Assembly: GCA_017545245.1 (NCBI GenBank)
Contig: JAFWPB010000028.1
Location: forward strand, 1-64,000
Origin: Clostridiales bacterium
Lineage (GTDB): Bacteria > Bacillota > Clostridia > Saccharofermentanales > Saccharofermentanaceae
Direction of reading: 5' to 3'
Length of the DNA: 64,000 bases
Below the pieces are notes generated by a model. That model saw only the letters and a program-made list of their open reading frames with translations. It ran no database searches and was not told the DNA's origin. Below, piece by piece: positions 25,529 through 33,966 of this stretch. Numbering within the stretch: position 1 is the stretch's first letter; each line of letters starts with the position of its first letter. The position numbers and the translations under genes are program-made.

Positions 25529-26809
25529 ATGAAAGAGGTTACACGCCGTATAATGTCAGGTCTTATATGCGTGACGATGTTAGTGGAAGCATCACTGATG
25601 ACGTCCTGCAATAGCGCGTCTGACGAAGGATCTTCTGAAAGCAGTACCTTAGTATTTGAAGTGGCGGATAGTACTGTTGATACGGGAGAACTATCCAATA
25701 CTCCTGAAACGTATGTAAATCCTATAGCCGGAACGGAATTGGCAAAGTATTGTACAGATAATTTTGTCATTCTGGATAACAGTTTTGGAGTAGCAAATGT
25801 ATATGAAATCGAAGTGGATATTCCACTCCATTTAACGCGTGAATGGAATAATGAACATGTGAGAATGGAATCGAGCATGAGTTTTATGGAGAGCCAAAAC
25901 TGGTCGTACGAATATGATTTATTCTGGGTCCAAAGATGGTTTTTCGGGATGCCTTTCAACACTTTTTTGCGGGCGGAGGACTATGAGGATACGCCATACC
26001 CTAAAGATGTTGATTTGATTACATATAAACCACCCGAGGATACTTTTTCCAATACAATAGCTAGTATGCATGTTACAACGATCGGAAACATTCAAAACTG
26101 GGTGGAGCTCCCATTTCGTACAGGCATGGGAAAGAATACATTGAACAATCGCGTTCTGGTTTTTGATTTGGACGGAAGTACATTTCCGCGCGAAGCAAGT
26201 CTTGCTCCCGGTGAACCTCCGTATTTCCCGGAAGAGTATGACACGCTGCATTACATTAGTCTTGCTGACAGGTACATAGATAATATTCCTGTGTACGGAA
26301 CGATGTATAACATTTCCATGCCTGATGGTGTTTATGATTACGAAGATCTTCTGACTACTGCAAAAGGCTCAAATCTGGTTACCACTTCTACGGGCCATTA
26401 TCAGTGTGGGGATACGGTTGTACAGATGGTGAGAACGGGTGATTTCACTATAAAATCAATTGTAAAGTCAAATCTGCCGATTAACCCTGTTTCCGAATGC
26501 ATGGATGGAATTAAGGAGGCTGTGGAGTATTTCTATTTACCGCCGACATATCGTACGATTGATCAGATGAAGTTTTATTGTGCGGAACTTACCTATCTTC
26601 CGCTCACCAACTACGATCTTTCGACATATGACTATACAGATGAGAGAACCTTCCTGATACCGGTATGGCAGCTTTACTTTGAGGTTGGTCAATACTATCC
26701 TTATTACTGCATCACAGTCGATGCTACTACGGGGAAATGCTTGTATTCCAAAGAGTATTCAACTGTTGATCAAAGACTGGAGAAGCCGGATCCGGAAATG
26801 AAAGGCTAA
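25529..26809 (+). CDS. Lipoprotein of unknown function
   Basis: The 426-residue precursor has a lipobox (LMTSC, Cys 27) and a Ser/Asp-rich spacer. The C-terminal part (VWQLYFEVGQYYPYYCITVD and ATTGKCLYSKEYS) resembles the PepSY-like ends of regulators that sit outside the membrane beside sensor kinases. The start follows AAGGAGTCGGTATTAA. It is placed directly behind the sensor gene with its own copy of the CTTGCCAA repeats, so it is probably co-regulated. It may be an accessory sensor, but that is inference. Confidence 0.75.
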   Translation: MKEVTRRIMSGLICVTMLVEASLMTSCNSASDEGSSESSTLVFEVADSTVDTGELSNTPETYVNPIAGTELAKYCTDNFVILDNSFGVANVYEIEVDIPLHLTREWNNEHVRMESSMSFMESQNWSYEYDLFWVQRWFFGMPFNTFLRAEDYEDTPYPKDVDLITYKPPEDTFSNTIASMHVTTIGNIQNWVELPFRTGMGKNTLNNRVLVFDLDGSTFPREASLAPGEPPYFPEEYDTLHYISLADRYIDNIPVYGTMYNISMPDGVYDYEDLLTTAKGSNLVTTSTGHYQCGDTVVQMVRTGDFTIKSIVKSNLPINPVSECMDGIKEAVEYFYLPPTYRTIDQMKFYCAELTYLPLTNYDLSTYDYTDERTFLIPVWQLYFEVGQYYPYYCITVDATTGKCLYSKEYSTVDQRLEKPDPEMKG

Positions 26810-26833
26810 TGCAGGAAATACCGAGGAGAAAAC

Positions 26834-27595
26834 ATGATCAAGAGAATCTTTCAATTCGTGCTGATAATAATATTTGGAATAGCTGTTTATGGCTGTTCCG
26901 GAAAAACTCCTGTCGATCAAACCGTCCCTGGTTCTGATGAGACGGGAACGGTAAAAGTGGAAAGCATGTCTGAAAGCACTGAGCCCAAATCCGAAATGAC
27001 GGTTTTCCAATTGTTCCCGTCTAAATACAAGGTACAGGACTTTCTCGATAAACTGACTGAACTGCCGGAATTTTACGAAGATGATGAGTGTTACAATGTA
27101 ACACCTGAAGAGATATATACGAAGTATGGGTTTCTGGTTTTTAAGTTTGATAAGTCATGTGCCGGCTACTTAATGGTAGGGGATGTAATCTATCCCATAC
27201 AATGGTGGTTTGGAGGATTCGGACTTACTTCCCTGGCTATTGCAGACATGAATAATGATGGTCAGATAGAGCTTTACTATATTGCATCGTGGGGTTCTGG
27301 AATCCATCGTTCGCAAGTAGGATACTTTGATTTTGCAACCAAGAAGATGGTAGCGTTCGTTTTCGAGAATTATGATAACGATATGATGTTTAGTATTGAG
27401 GACGACAAGCTTATTCTTTATAATGCTACGATTTCAAGTACGTCGTTTGTAGATATCAAAACAGAAAAAACAAATGCGGTAGGAGAAATCGCTTTTGAGA
27501 AAGAACAAATCGTCTTAATTGAGTATAGTGAAAACACCGCTTCTGGGAAGATGGAATCATCATCCATATCAGCGAACGAGACAAGTTCAACATGA
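26834..27595 (+). CDS. Lipoprotein with VCBS/FG-GAP-like motif
   Basis: The 253-residue precursor has a lipobox (IAVYGC, Cys 21) and a spacer rich in Ser, Thr and Glu. The domain carries LAIADMNNDGQIELYYIAS, the calcium-binding-like motif of FG-GAP/VCBS repeats. The start follows CGAGGAGAAAAC, 24 nt after the previous stop, so an operon is likely. The last ~35 bases of the gene and the following leader L3 match the end of the ABC ATPase gene and leader L2. The duplicated unit thus begins inside this gene's 3' end. Confidence 0.75.
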   Translation: MIKRIFQFVLIIIFGIAVYGCSGKTPVDQTVPGSDETGTVKVESMSESTEPKSEMTVFQLFPSKYKVQDFLDKLTELPEFYEDDECYNVTPEEIYTKYGFLVFKFDKSCAGYLMVGDVIYPIQWWFGGFGLTSLAIADMNNDGQIELYYIASWGSGIHRSQVGYFDFATKKMVAFVFENYDNDMMFSIEDDKLILYNATISSTSFVDIKTEKTNAVGEIAFEKEQIVLIEYSENTASGKMESSSISANETSST

Positions 27596-27608
27596 TATAC
27601 TGGAAGCA

Positions 27609-27707
27609 TCTGTTACACTACGAGTAACAGATTAGGATATCCTTTCCAAGCATATCCTAATCCGTTCTGGTCTTTGTTCTTTGATGAAGTCGAGGAGGCA
27701 GAAATAG
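27609..27707 (+). repeat. 99-nt repeated leader, copy L3
   Basis: Four substitutions against L1/L2 (one in a loop, two near the ribosome binding site). The stems are intact. It leads straight into the second long solute-binding lipoprotein. Confidence 0.85.
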
Positions 27708-30164
27708 ATGAAAAAGTTAATACTTCGTGTAATATCTTCTTGTATGTGCATGGCGATGATCCTTCCGCTTGCCTCCTGTAACAAGAAGAAAAAGGAGCCG
27801 AGAAAGCGTGTCGTGCAAGAAACAGATCCATACTATAGTTGTGAAGAGATGCGGCTTGATCTTCAGATTGAGGGAATAAGCGGAAGAGAACTGAAAGGCC
27901 GCGGAATTCGGATGGCGAAGGTATTCCGTGACAGTGTCCTTGTGAATGTATCAGAGTCGTATGTCATTCCCGAGGATTTTCAGAAGGAATGGGACGAATA
28001 TAGAGATAACTGGTTGAAGTATTCCGAAGAAGAACGGCAGAAACTGGAGGAAGAATATAGAAGCTATCGTCGGGAAGGTCTGGCAGTATTCAATCTGGAT
28101 GGAACAATGAAGGGATTTACCGATATACCTTCTAATTCTGAGATCTGTTTGATGTTGGAGGATCCTGCCGGTACACCCAAGGTGCTGATCTCTACGGAAG
28201 GTTCAAGTGAGTATACTTCCGTGATCTATGAGATTTCTCCGACCGGAGAATTAGTTAATGGCGTTACGCTCGAATTTGACAGAGGCTTAAGCGATATGAT
28301 CATTCTGGAGAACGGAAATGTCCTTTGCTGCGACAATTCTTCAGTTTTCCTGTTTGATGCGGAAGGAAAACTTCTGAATGAGGAATCGATTCTTCTTCCG
28401 GTAAAACGATTATTCCGAATTGAGGGAAAGTATTATGCTTATACTGAAGTTAAGGGAGACGTGTATGACGAAACGGCTTTGCCGACATTGTCTATGTTTG
28501 AGATCGATCCTGTGTCCGGAAAAAAGATTGGGGAGAAACGGGATGTAACAAGCAAGGTGCACTTTACTAAGTTGGAACAGGGAAAAGATAGTGTATATTC
28601 GGTGCAGGGAGATGGAATCAAAGAATATGATCTTCTTACCGGAAAAGAACCTCAAATAAAGCTATCATGGTATGATACGGACTGCAATTATTATCATACG
28701 GGAATTGGTATTTGGAATCCAAATATGTATATGACCTCGGAGAACGATTTGTATTTTGTTCATGAGATGGATGAAAGGTTTTCTCCTGACAACTGGTCAT
28801 CTCCCTCTTTTGTGGTACTTCAACACTTTCATCGTGAGGAGAAAAATCCACATGTGGGAAAGAACATCATTTATCTGGCTTATCTCTATAGTGTGAAAAA
28901 TGATATGACACAAGACTTTATAGACTATCTGAACCTTTATAATCTTGATCCGCAAAAGAAGGCGAGGATCGTTATGATGGATTATTCCACAGATAGCAGC
29001 CTTTATACCTCAGCTTATTCAAAACTGATTTCTTCGACTGACGAGCAATCTATTCTTGCAGATCAGGTCTATCTGGATCTGTTAGCCGGGGACGGACCGG
29101 ATATCCTTGTGAATTTTGGATCGTTTTCCCAATTTAACACGGAACGGGCATTGGTAGACCTGAATACCTTGATCGATGGAAATTCACCACTGGATCGGTC
29201 CGCTCTTTTTGACAATATTCTCCGGGCCTATGAAATAGACGGAAAATTATATCAGATTCCACAGACCTTCGAGGTGACCGGAATGGTGGCAAACAGAAAA
29301 TATGTGGAGGGAAGGACCGGTTGGACCTACGAAGAATTCAGGGAAATCAGCCAGTCCCTTCCCAAAGATGTGAGCATTATAGGCAAAGTATCAAGAAATG
29401 ACCTGTTAAAGATACTGATGGACGGGTCAACCAGCCACTTTCTGGATTATAACGGGCAGAAAGTTAATTTCGATGACCCGGAATTCCGTGAGATCCTGGA
29501 TTTTGTGAAAGAATTCGGCGTATCGAAAACAAGTGGAGAGATCATGAAAGAAATGAATGAAGATGAAACAGTCGTGCATGATGAAACAAAATTCCAAGAA
29601 GGCATGATCGTGGCAAGAAACGAATCCTTTGACAGGTTGGAAAAGTTCGGAAATATCGGCACATGGTGTGACGGTAATGCGCAATTCATCGGAAGTCCGA
29701 GTAGGGATGGTTCAAGCGGAATGGCTTATAATGCAAAGACTTTTGCTATCGCCCGGTCATGCCCATTCGTAGATGAAGCATGGAGTTTTCTCAAAGGCCT
29801 TTTTGACGAGGATATACAACTTAGCAACGCAAAATTGAAATCCAAATTCCCGGTTAACCGAAAAGCCTTCGATGCATTGATGAAGATGGATGTTGAAGAA
29901 AACCAGCAAGATTGGGAAAAAGCAAAGACGGATAAGGGTTTAGCTATATGGTTGATGTATGACTCTGCACATCTGGGACAAGAACAGGTGACTGAACTTA
30001 AGAAAGTGATTGAGAACATCCATGACTCCTGCTCATCTGATCCTTCTGCATTGATGATCATCCAGGAAGAGGCACCCGGATATTTTAATGGGGACAGAAC
30101 TCTGGATGATGTGGTCAATAATATCCAAAAACGGTGCAAGGCAGTCGTACAGGAACGTGGCTGA
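27708..30164 (+). CDS. Long solute-binding lipoprotein, paralogue of the 20570 gene
   Basis: The 818-residue precursor has a lipobox (LPLASC, Cys 24) and the same KKKKEPRKRVVQETDPYY start as its paralogue. The N-terminal ~390 residues form the propeller-like domain (GLAVFNLDGTMKGF, DAEGKLLNEESIL, FEIDPVSGKKIGEK). The rest is the binding-protein domain (AGDGPDILVNFGSFSQFN, WTYEEFREISQSLP, SKFPVNRKAF). Identity is highest around GDGPDIL and at the C-terminus, lower in the propeller part, as if the sensing domain diverges faster. The third trace of this family is the scrap at 4706. Confidence 0.85.
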   Translation: MKKLILRVISSCMCMAMILPLASCNKKKKEPRKRVVQETDPYYSCEEMRLDLQIEGISGRELKGRGIRMAKVFRDSVLVNVSESYVIPEDFQKEWDEYRDNWLKYSEEERQKLEEEYRSYRREGLAVFNLDGTMKGFTDIPSNSEICLMLEDPAGTPKVLISTEGSSEYTSVIYEISPTGELVNGVTLEFDRGLSDMIILENGNVLCCDNSSVFLFDAEGKLLNEESILLPVKRLFRIEGKYYAYTEVKGDVYDETALPTLSMFEIDPVSGKKIGEKRDVTSKVHFTKLEQGKDSVYSVQGDGIKEYDLLTGKEPQIKLSWYDTDCNYYHTGIGIWNPNMYMTSENDLYFVHEMDERFSPDNWSSPSFVVLQHFHREEKNPHVGKNIIYLAYLYSVKNDMTQDFIDYLNLYNLDPQKKARIVMMDYSTDSSLYTSAYSKLISSTDEQSILADQVYLDLLAGDGPDILVNFGSFSQFNTERALVDLNTLIDGNSPLDRSALFDNILRAYEIDGKLYQIPQTFEVTGMVANRKYVEGRTGWTYEEFREISQSLPKDVSIIGKVSRNDLLKILMDGSTSHFLDYNGQKVNFDDPEFREILDFVKEFGVSKTSGEIMKEMNEDETVVHDETKFQEGMIVARNESFDRLEKFGNIGTWCDGNAQFIGSPSRDGSSGMAYNAKTFAIARSCPFVDEAWSFLKGLFDEDIQLSNAKLKSKFPVNRKAFDALMKMDVEENQQDWEKAKTDKGLAIWLMYDSAHLGQEQVTELKKVIENIHDSCSSDPSALMIIQEEAPGYFNGDRTLDDVVNNIQKRCKAVVQERG

Positions 30165-30229
30165 CAGGCATGGGAGGAGAAAATAAAGAGCGTATGAAAA
30201 CGAGTAGAACAACGAAAAGATGATACAGG

Positions 30230-31360
30230 TTACTGTTGAAAGAAATCATAAACAACATTATAGTTATTTACGTTATGACCGGCGAACCCAGTCTTAAATG
30301 GTAAGATGATGAGATATTTGTGAGATGGATCGATATAACATTGGAAGGATCTGTAGCTTTGCGTCTCGTCGCTGCCCGACTCATTCCCATAAATGATAAG
30401 ACTAATTGAATCGTCATAAGAAAGGACAAGATCAACACCATTGTCTTTTCTCCACTTTTCAAAGCAGTCGCTTCTGACAATCTCAAAACTACTGTCCTGA
30501 AATCTTCCTACAGCGCTAACATCATTAATCGAAGTAATGTATTCCAAGTGATTCTCAGCATATTCTTTCAGTTCACCATCTGTTGTTTTTTCTACCTGCG
30601 TAGTTTCAAAAAAGATGTAATCCTTCATGCCCAGATAATCGAATGTATATACGTCTATAAGTGTCCATACATCCAAGTGGTCATCCTGAAAACAAAGAGT
30701 TTCATCATACAGATACTCATAAGTGATTCCAAGTTCTTTAATGATCGTATCTAGGGAAATGCCTTGCGGATAACTGTCCTCCTGGATGTGATGGTACTTT
30801 CTGAGGTAATTACTATCAACGACAGTGATCTTCCTGCTAACAGGTATATCCATTTTCTGCATTGTTAATTCATTAGCCAGTCTAACGATCGTACCCCAGT
30901 TTTCCGGAAGAGCACCATAAACCGTTTTTTTTACAGGATGCGTCGTGCCGTCCGGATCTCTGTATTCCATATCGATCTTTAAAGCAAAAGGTCCATCCGC
31001 CTCAGTAGTACCATCCGGTATAGCTTCGACCTCTTTAATGAAATCCATCGCACTTTGACTATTGAGCAGAGAATAATCATAATTCTCATCCACCATGAAG
31101 GATACCCTACTCCTATATTTATACCAATACTGTACGGTATCTATATAGAAGCAGTAATGCTGTCTCGTATTTACTTTATAGTGCCCGATCGCAGGCACAA
31201 AATTGAGCCTTGTGATTCCCGTTTGGGGTTCATTCTGGGATTCATCAGACTTCGAACTTCGGCTATTATCGCTACTTCCAATGCCACAACCTATAAGGCA
31301 ATACAACACCGCGCTGATCATTAGAACAGCTATAAATCTTAAGAAAGATGTCCTTTTCAT
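30230..31360 (-). CDS. Lipoprotein of unknown function
   Basis: The 376-residue precursor has a lipobox (CLIGC, Cys 25) and a Ser/Asp/Glu spacer (SSDNSRSSKSDESQNEPQ). The domain holds several Tyr/Asp-rich strands and ends NNYNVVYDFFQQ. No family is recognised. The ATG at 31360 follows GTCGAGGAAATT; a longer frame reaches 31441 without a ribosome binding site. Its last 163 bp are copied almost exactly at 36109-36271. It is transcribed toward the 27708 gene. Confidence 0.75.
   Translation of the reverse strand: MKRTSFLRFIAVLMISAVLYCLIGCGIGSSDNSRSSKSDESQNEPQTGITRLNFVPAIGHYKVNTRQHYCFYIDTVQYWYKYRSRVSFMVDENYDYSLLNSQSAMDFIKEVEAIPDGTTEADGPFALKIDMEYRDPDGTTHPVKKTVYGALPENWGTIVRLANELTMQKMDIPVSRKITVVDSNYLRKYHHIQEDSYPQGISLDTIIKELGITYEYLYDETLCFQDDHLDVWTLIDVYTFDYLGMKDYIFFETTQVEKTTDGELKEYAENHLEYITSINDVSAVGRFQDSSFEIVRSDCFEKWRKDNGVDLVLSYDDSISLIIYGNESGSDETQSYRSFQCYIDPSHKYLIILPFKTGFAGHNVNNYNVVYDFFQQ
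30235..30397. repeat. 163-bp direct repeat, copy R1
   Basis: Matches 36109-36271 with a single mismatch. R1 is the 3' coding end of the 30230 lipoprotein gene plus a few bases. Confidence 0.95.
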
Positions 31361-31472
31361 AATTTCCTCGACTTCTTCAGGCACAATAAAATAGGAAGCA
31401 GCATTTGTCCATCTTATCCTCCGACGAATAAACCTATACAAATATTATACCAGTCTAACTATATAAAAAGAT

Positions 31473-31507
31473 GCAAAAAGATCGGCCAAGTTTATCCTCA
31501 GCCGATG
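31473..31507 (-). terminator. Terminator of the amidotransferase operon
   Basis: Minus strand: ATCGGC...GCCGAT stem followed by CTTTTTGC. A nearly identical hairpin ends the guaA unit at 36481-36513. Confidence 0.7.
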
Positions 31508-31529
31508 GATATTTAATCCTCTTTTTATT

Positions 31530-32303
31530 TTACAGTGCGGCGAATGCCGAGTAGATCAGGGTCATGTCGTGTTCGCTGTCGAGGAACTCATGATCGTGAG
31601 AGGTGCCCACGTGGACGCATTCACCTGCGATATAGCCGAAAGGACGGTTCATCGGGAGCTTTTCCCAGGTGCCTTCTGAAAGAGGCGTTGTCGAAAAACT
31701 GCAGAAGTCTTCCGTCTTTCTGACATAGAGGGAATCCTTATAGTTGGTGTGCACATACAGCTGTTCTCCGTCAAAAAGGAGGATATTGAGCTTTCCGCAG
31801 GCGGCAAGCTTCACAAGGGCTTTGTCGATCACATCGAAACGCTCGGATGCCGAAAGCGGCTCTCCTTTCTTATCGGTTGCGCGGTTGATCAGGCTGATGA
31901 GATAAAGAAGCACGGCCTCACTGTCCGTAGAACCCTCCAGAGCCTCTGAAAAAGGGGAGATGAGATCTGTCTCGAAGATCGTTCCGTTGTGGATGAGCGT
32001 CCAGCTTCTGCCGTTCTTATCGTCCCAGACAAATGGATGGCAGTTCGAGTAGTTCATGAAGCCGATCGTCGCGCGGCGCACGTGCGCGAGAAGATCCGAC
32101 GCCGTAATATCCCAGGCCAGGCGGTTATGGAGATAGACACTGTCCAGTGCCTTTTTCGGTTCTTTTTCCAAAGAAACGGAATTGCCGCGGAAGACCGCAA
32201 GACCCCATCCGTCCGGGTTCTTCTCACTGTGGGTAAAGAACTCGTTTAGGACCGTATTCACTTTTATCGGTTTACGGGCACTGAGCCCGAATAATTCACA
32301 CAT
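31530..32303 (-). CDS. Class II glutamine amidotransferase-like hydrolase
   Basis: The 257-residue protein begins MCELFGLSARKP; Cys 2 is the N-terminal nucleophile of class II (Ntn) amidotransferases. Further motifs are NPDGWGLAVF, LAHVRRATIG, NCHPFVW and LIHNGTIFE. The size and motifs fit the YafJ/EgtC group, a free-standing amidase domain that hydrolyses gamma-glutamyl bonds or glutamine. It starts 2 nt after the stop of the ligase-like gene at 32306, so the two form an operon. It cannot be the missing amidase part of GuaA, which is class I. Confidence 0.88.
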   Translation of the reverse strand: MCELFGLSARKPIKVNTVLNEFFTHSEKNPDGWGLAVFRGNSVSLEKEPKKALDSVYLHNRLAWDITASDLLAHVRRATIGFMNYSNCHPFVWDDKNGRSWTLIHNGTIFETDLISPFSEALEGSTDSEAVLLYLISLINRATDKKGEPLSASERFDVIDKALVKLAACGKLNILLFDGEQLYVHTNYKDSLYVRKTEDFCSFSTTPLSEGTWEKLPMNRPFGYIAGECVHVGTSHDHEFLDSEHDMTLIYSAFAAL

Positions 32304-32305
32304 GC

Positions 32306-33676
32306 TTATATTTCACCAAACTTATCGATATAGTATTCAAGAGATCTGCCCTGGGACTGCCCCTCGACGATCTCTCTTGCCGGACTTTGTACTTCCTTTG
32401 CGCGGCGGTAAAGCGGCTCGAGGAAAACGGCTTCGTCTCTGCCTCTTCGATCCAGACCTTCCTTGGCGATATCTATGAGGTCGGTAAGGATCACGGAAAG
32501 TTCTTCCTTGCTGATGAAATCCGGCAGATCTTTTTTTACAAACATACGGCGAAGTTCACCGACGGTATAAGCCTGCCTGTAGATCTGGTGCAGATCGTCA
32601 AGGTAAACTGCGAGTGTGCCGAGGTTCTTCTTTAGACCTGCGTGGAATGCCTGCGACGTCAATATCTCGCCGACGGGCTGCTCGCAGACACTTCGAAGTT
32701 CCAGCGTGCCACGGTGCGTGAGATCTACAAACTTAAAGGAACGAAGATAGTCCAGGTCGCCGATCTCGGGAGTAAAGGTATATTTTTCATAGACTTTGCC
32801 GTTATAGAACTCACCCTGGATCAGATCCGAAGCGAAGTACAGATCCAGAGGCGTCGGCGCGAAGTTGATGTAGTGGCCGTCCCTTTCGAGGCAGTAAAGG
32901 CTCATCGAACGGATATAGCTGACCAGCTCGTCGACCGATTCGATCTCTTTGTCAAAGACATCCACGTTATGCGGATTGAGCCCGTGAAGGCTCTCTCTCC
33001 AGAGATGGTCTCTCACGCACAGATACTCGCCCATCGGAGAATTTGAAAAGAGAAGGGCTTTTAGAGGCTCGAGCTTATTAAACGTATTAATGGCCTCGAT
33101 CAGTTCGTTTTTGGAAACGTCCACATGCGTCTGCGAAGCGCACGACAGAAGCCCGAAGTTCGGGATGTCATGGAAATGCTTGAGATCTCTGTATTTTCCG
33201 TAGGATTTGAGATGATGCAGAAGCATGCGGTAGCGGCCGTTCGGGACCGGGACGTTTTTGTTAAACTCGTGGTACGGGTTAATGCCCATGCCGGTGATGA
33301 CGTGGTTATTCTTCTTTAGAAAATCACTTGTGAAGGAATAGTATTTCTTAAAGCGGTCGTAGATGACGTGAAGGTCCGATTCTTTTCCGAAAGAAAACTC
33401 GACGGTATTGTAGCTGCAGTCAAAAGAGAGGATGTCGCCGGTCCTTCTGTCTTTGGCGGAACTGATGTTACCGTCGTCATCGTAATTTTCGGATTCGAAG
33501 GGAAATTCGTGGATAAAGGCATCCGTCAGTTCGTGGATCACTTTAAAATCGACGGGCTTTTTCTCTTTGTTCAAAATCGGCAGCTCGAACTCCACACCGA
33601 TAAAATCGCCGGCGGGACGCTCGGTCGGTGCGATGTACTTATGTCGTATTGCGTTTTCCGTCAGCCTGCTTTGCAT
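32306..33676 (-). CDS. Glutamate-cysteine ligase-like enzyme (GCS2 family)
   Basis: The 456-residue protein has DFIGVEFELPI near residue 24 (the Glu-rich ATP/metal site), SFDCSYNTVEFSFG, ITGMGINPYHE, CASQTHVDVS and LTHRGTLELRSVCEQP, the pattern of GCS2-type carboxylate-amine ligases. It should join the gamma-carboxyl of glutamate to an amine; cysteine is the classical acceptor. The start follows GGGAGTTTTCT. The gene order ligase then class II amidase recalls EgtA and EgtC of ergothioneine synthesis, but no EgtB or EgtD is in the window, so the product is open. Confidence 0.8.
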   Translation of the reverse strand: MQSRLTENAIRHKYIAPTERPAGDFIGVEFELPILNKEKKPVDFKVIHELTDAFIHEFPFESENYDDDGNISSAKDRRTGDILSFDCSYNTVEFSFGKESDLHVIYDRFKKYYSFTSDFLKKNNHVITGMGINPYHEFNKNVPVPNGRYRMLLHHLKSYGKYRDLKHFHDIPNFGLLSCASQTHVDVSKNELIEAINTFNKLEPLKALLFSNSPMGEYLCVRDHLWRESLHGLNPHNVDVFDKEIESVDELVSYIRSMSLYCLERDGHYINFAPTPLDLYFASDLIQGEFYNGKVYEKYTFTPEIGDLDYLRSFKFVDLTHRGTLELRSVCEQPVGEILTSQAFHAGLKKNLGTLAVYLDDLHQIYRQAYTVGELRRMFVKKDLPDFISKEELSVILTDLIDIAKEGLDRRGRDEAVFLEPLYRRAKEVQSPAREIVEGQSQGRSLEYYIDKFGEI

Positions 33677-33823
33677 AGAAAACTCCCGGTCGTATAGTAA
33701 TTAAAAATACTATATCTGTAGGGGACCCCGAAAACAAATACCAATGTTTTATTGATTGTTATAAGCATGGGTTATATAGCAGGAAGTGCCTGATCTGAGG
33801 AGTTTTGGGGACTTAACATATTT

Positions 33824-33858
33824 AAACCTATTGACTTAGTAGGTTTTTATATTAGAAT
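33824..33858 (+). promoter_or_regulatory. Promoter with Rrf2-like palindrome upstream of tcdA
   Basis: AAACCTA (33824) and TAGGTTT (33840) form an inverted repeat around TTGACT, the -35 box; after a 16-nt spacer comes TAGAAT. Palindromes of this kind overlapping -35 boxes are typical sites of Rrf2-family regulators (IscR, CymR). Confidence 0.6.
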
Positions 33859-33966
33859 AGTGTATTGTATTTTATAAAGCACGCAGTGCAGAGGGTCAGG
33901 ATTCCGATGTGATTCAGCGAGATCGGGCCTTCGATCGGATCGGGTAGGCAGGAAGGATAAGGGGAC

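Noticed and set aside
31530..32303. The class II amidase as the missing glutaminase of GMP synthase
   Set aside because: GuaA uses a class I (triad) amidase. This protein has the N-terminal Cys of class II and is in an operon with a ligase-like gene.
33721..33729. Perfect palindrome GGGGACCCC upstream of the ligase-like gene
   Set aside because: Nine bases, single occurrence, no known factor; too little to call an operator.
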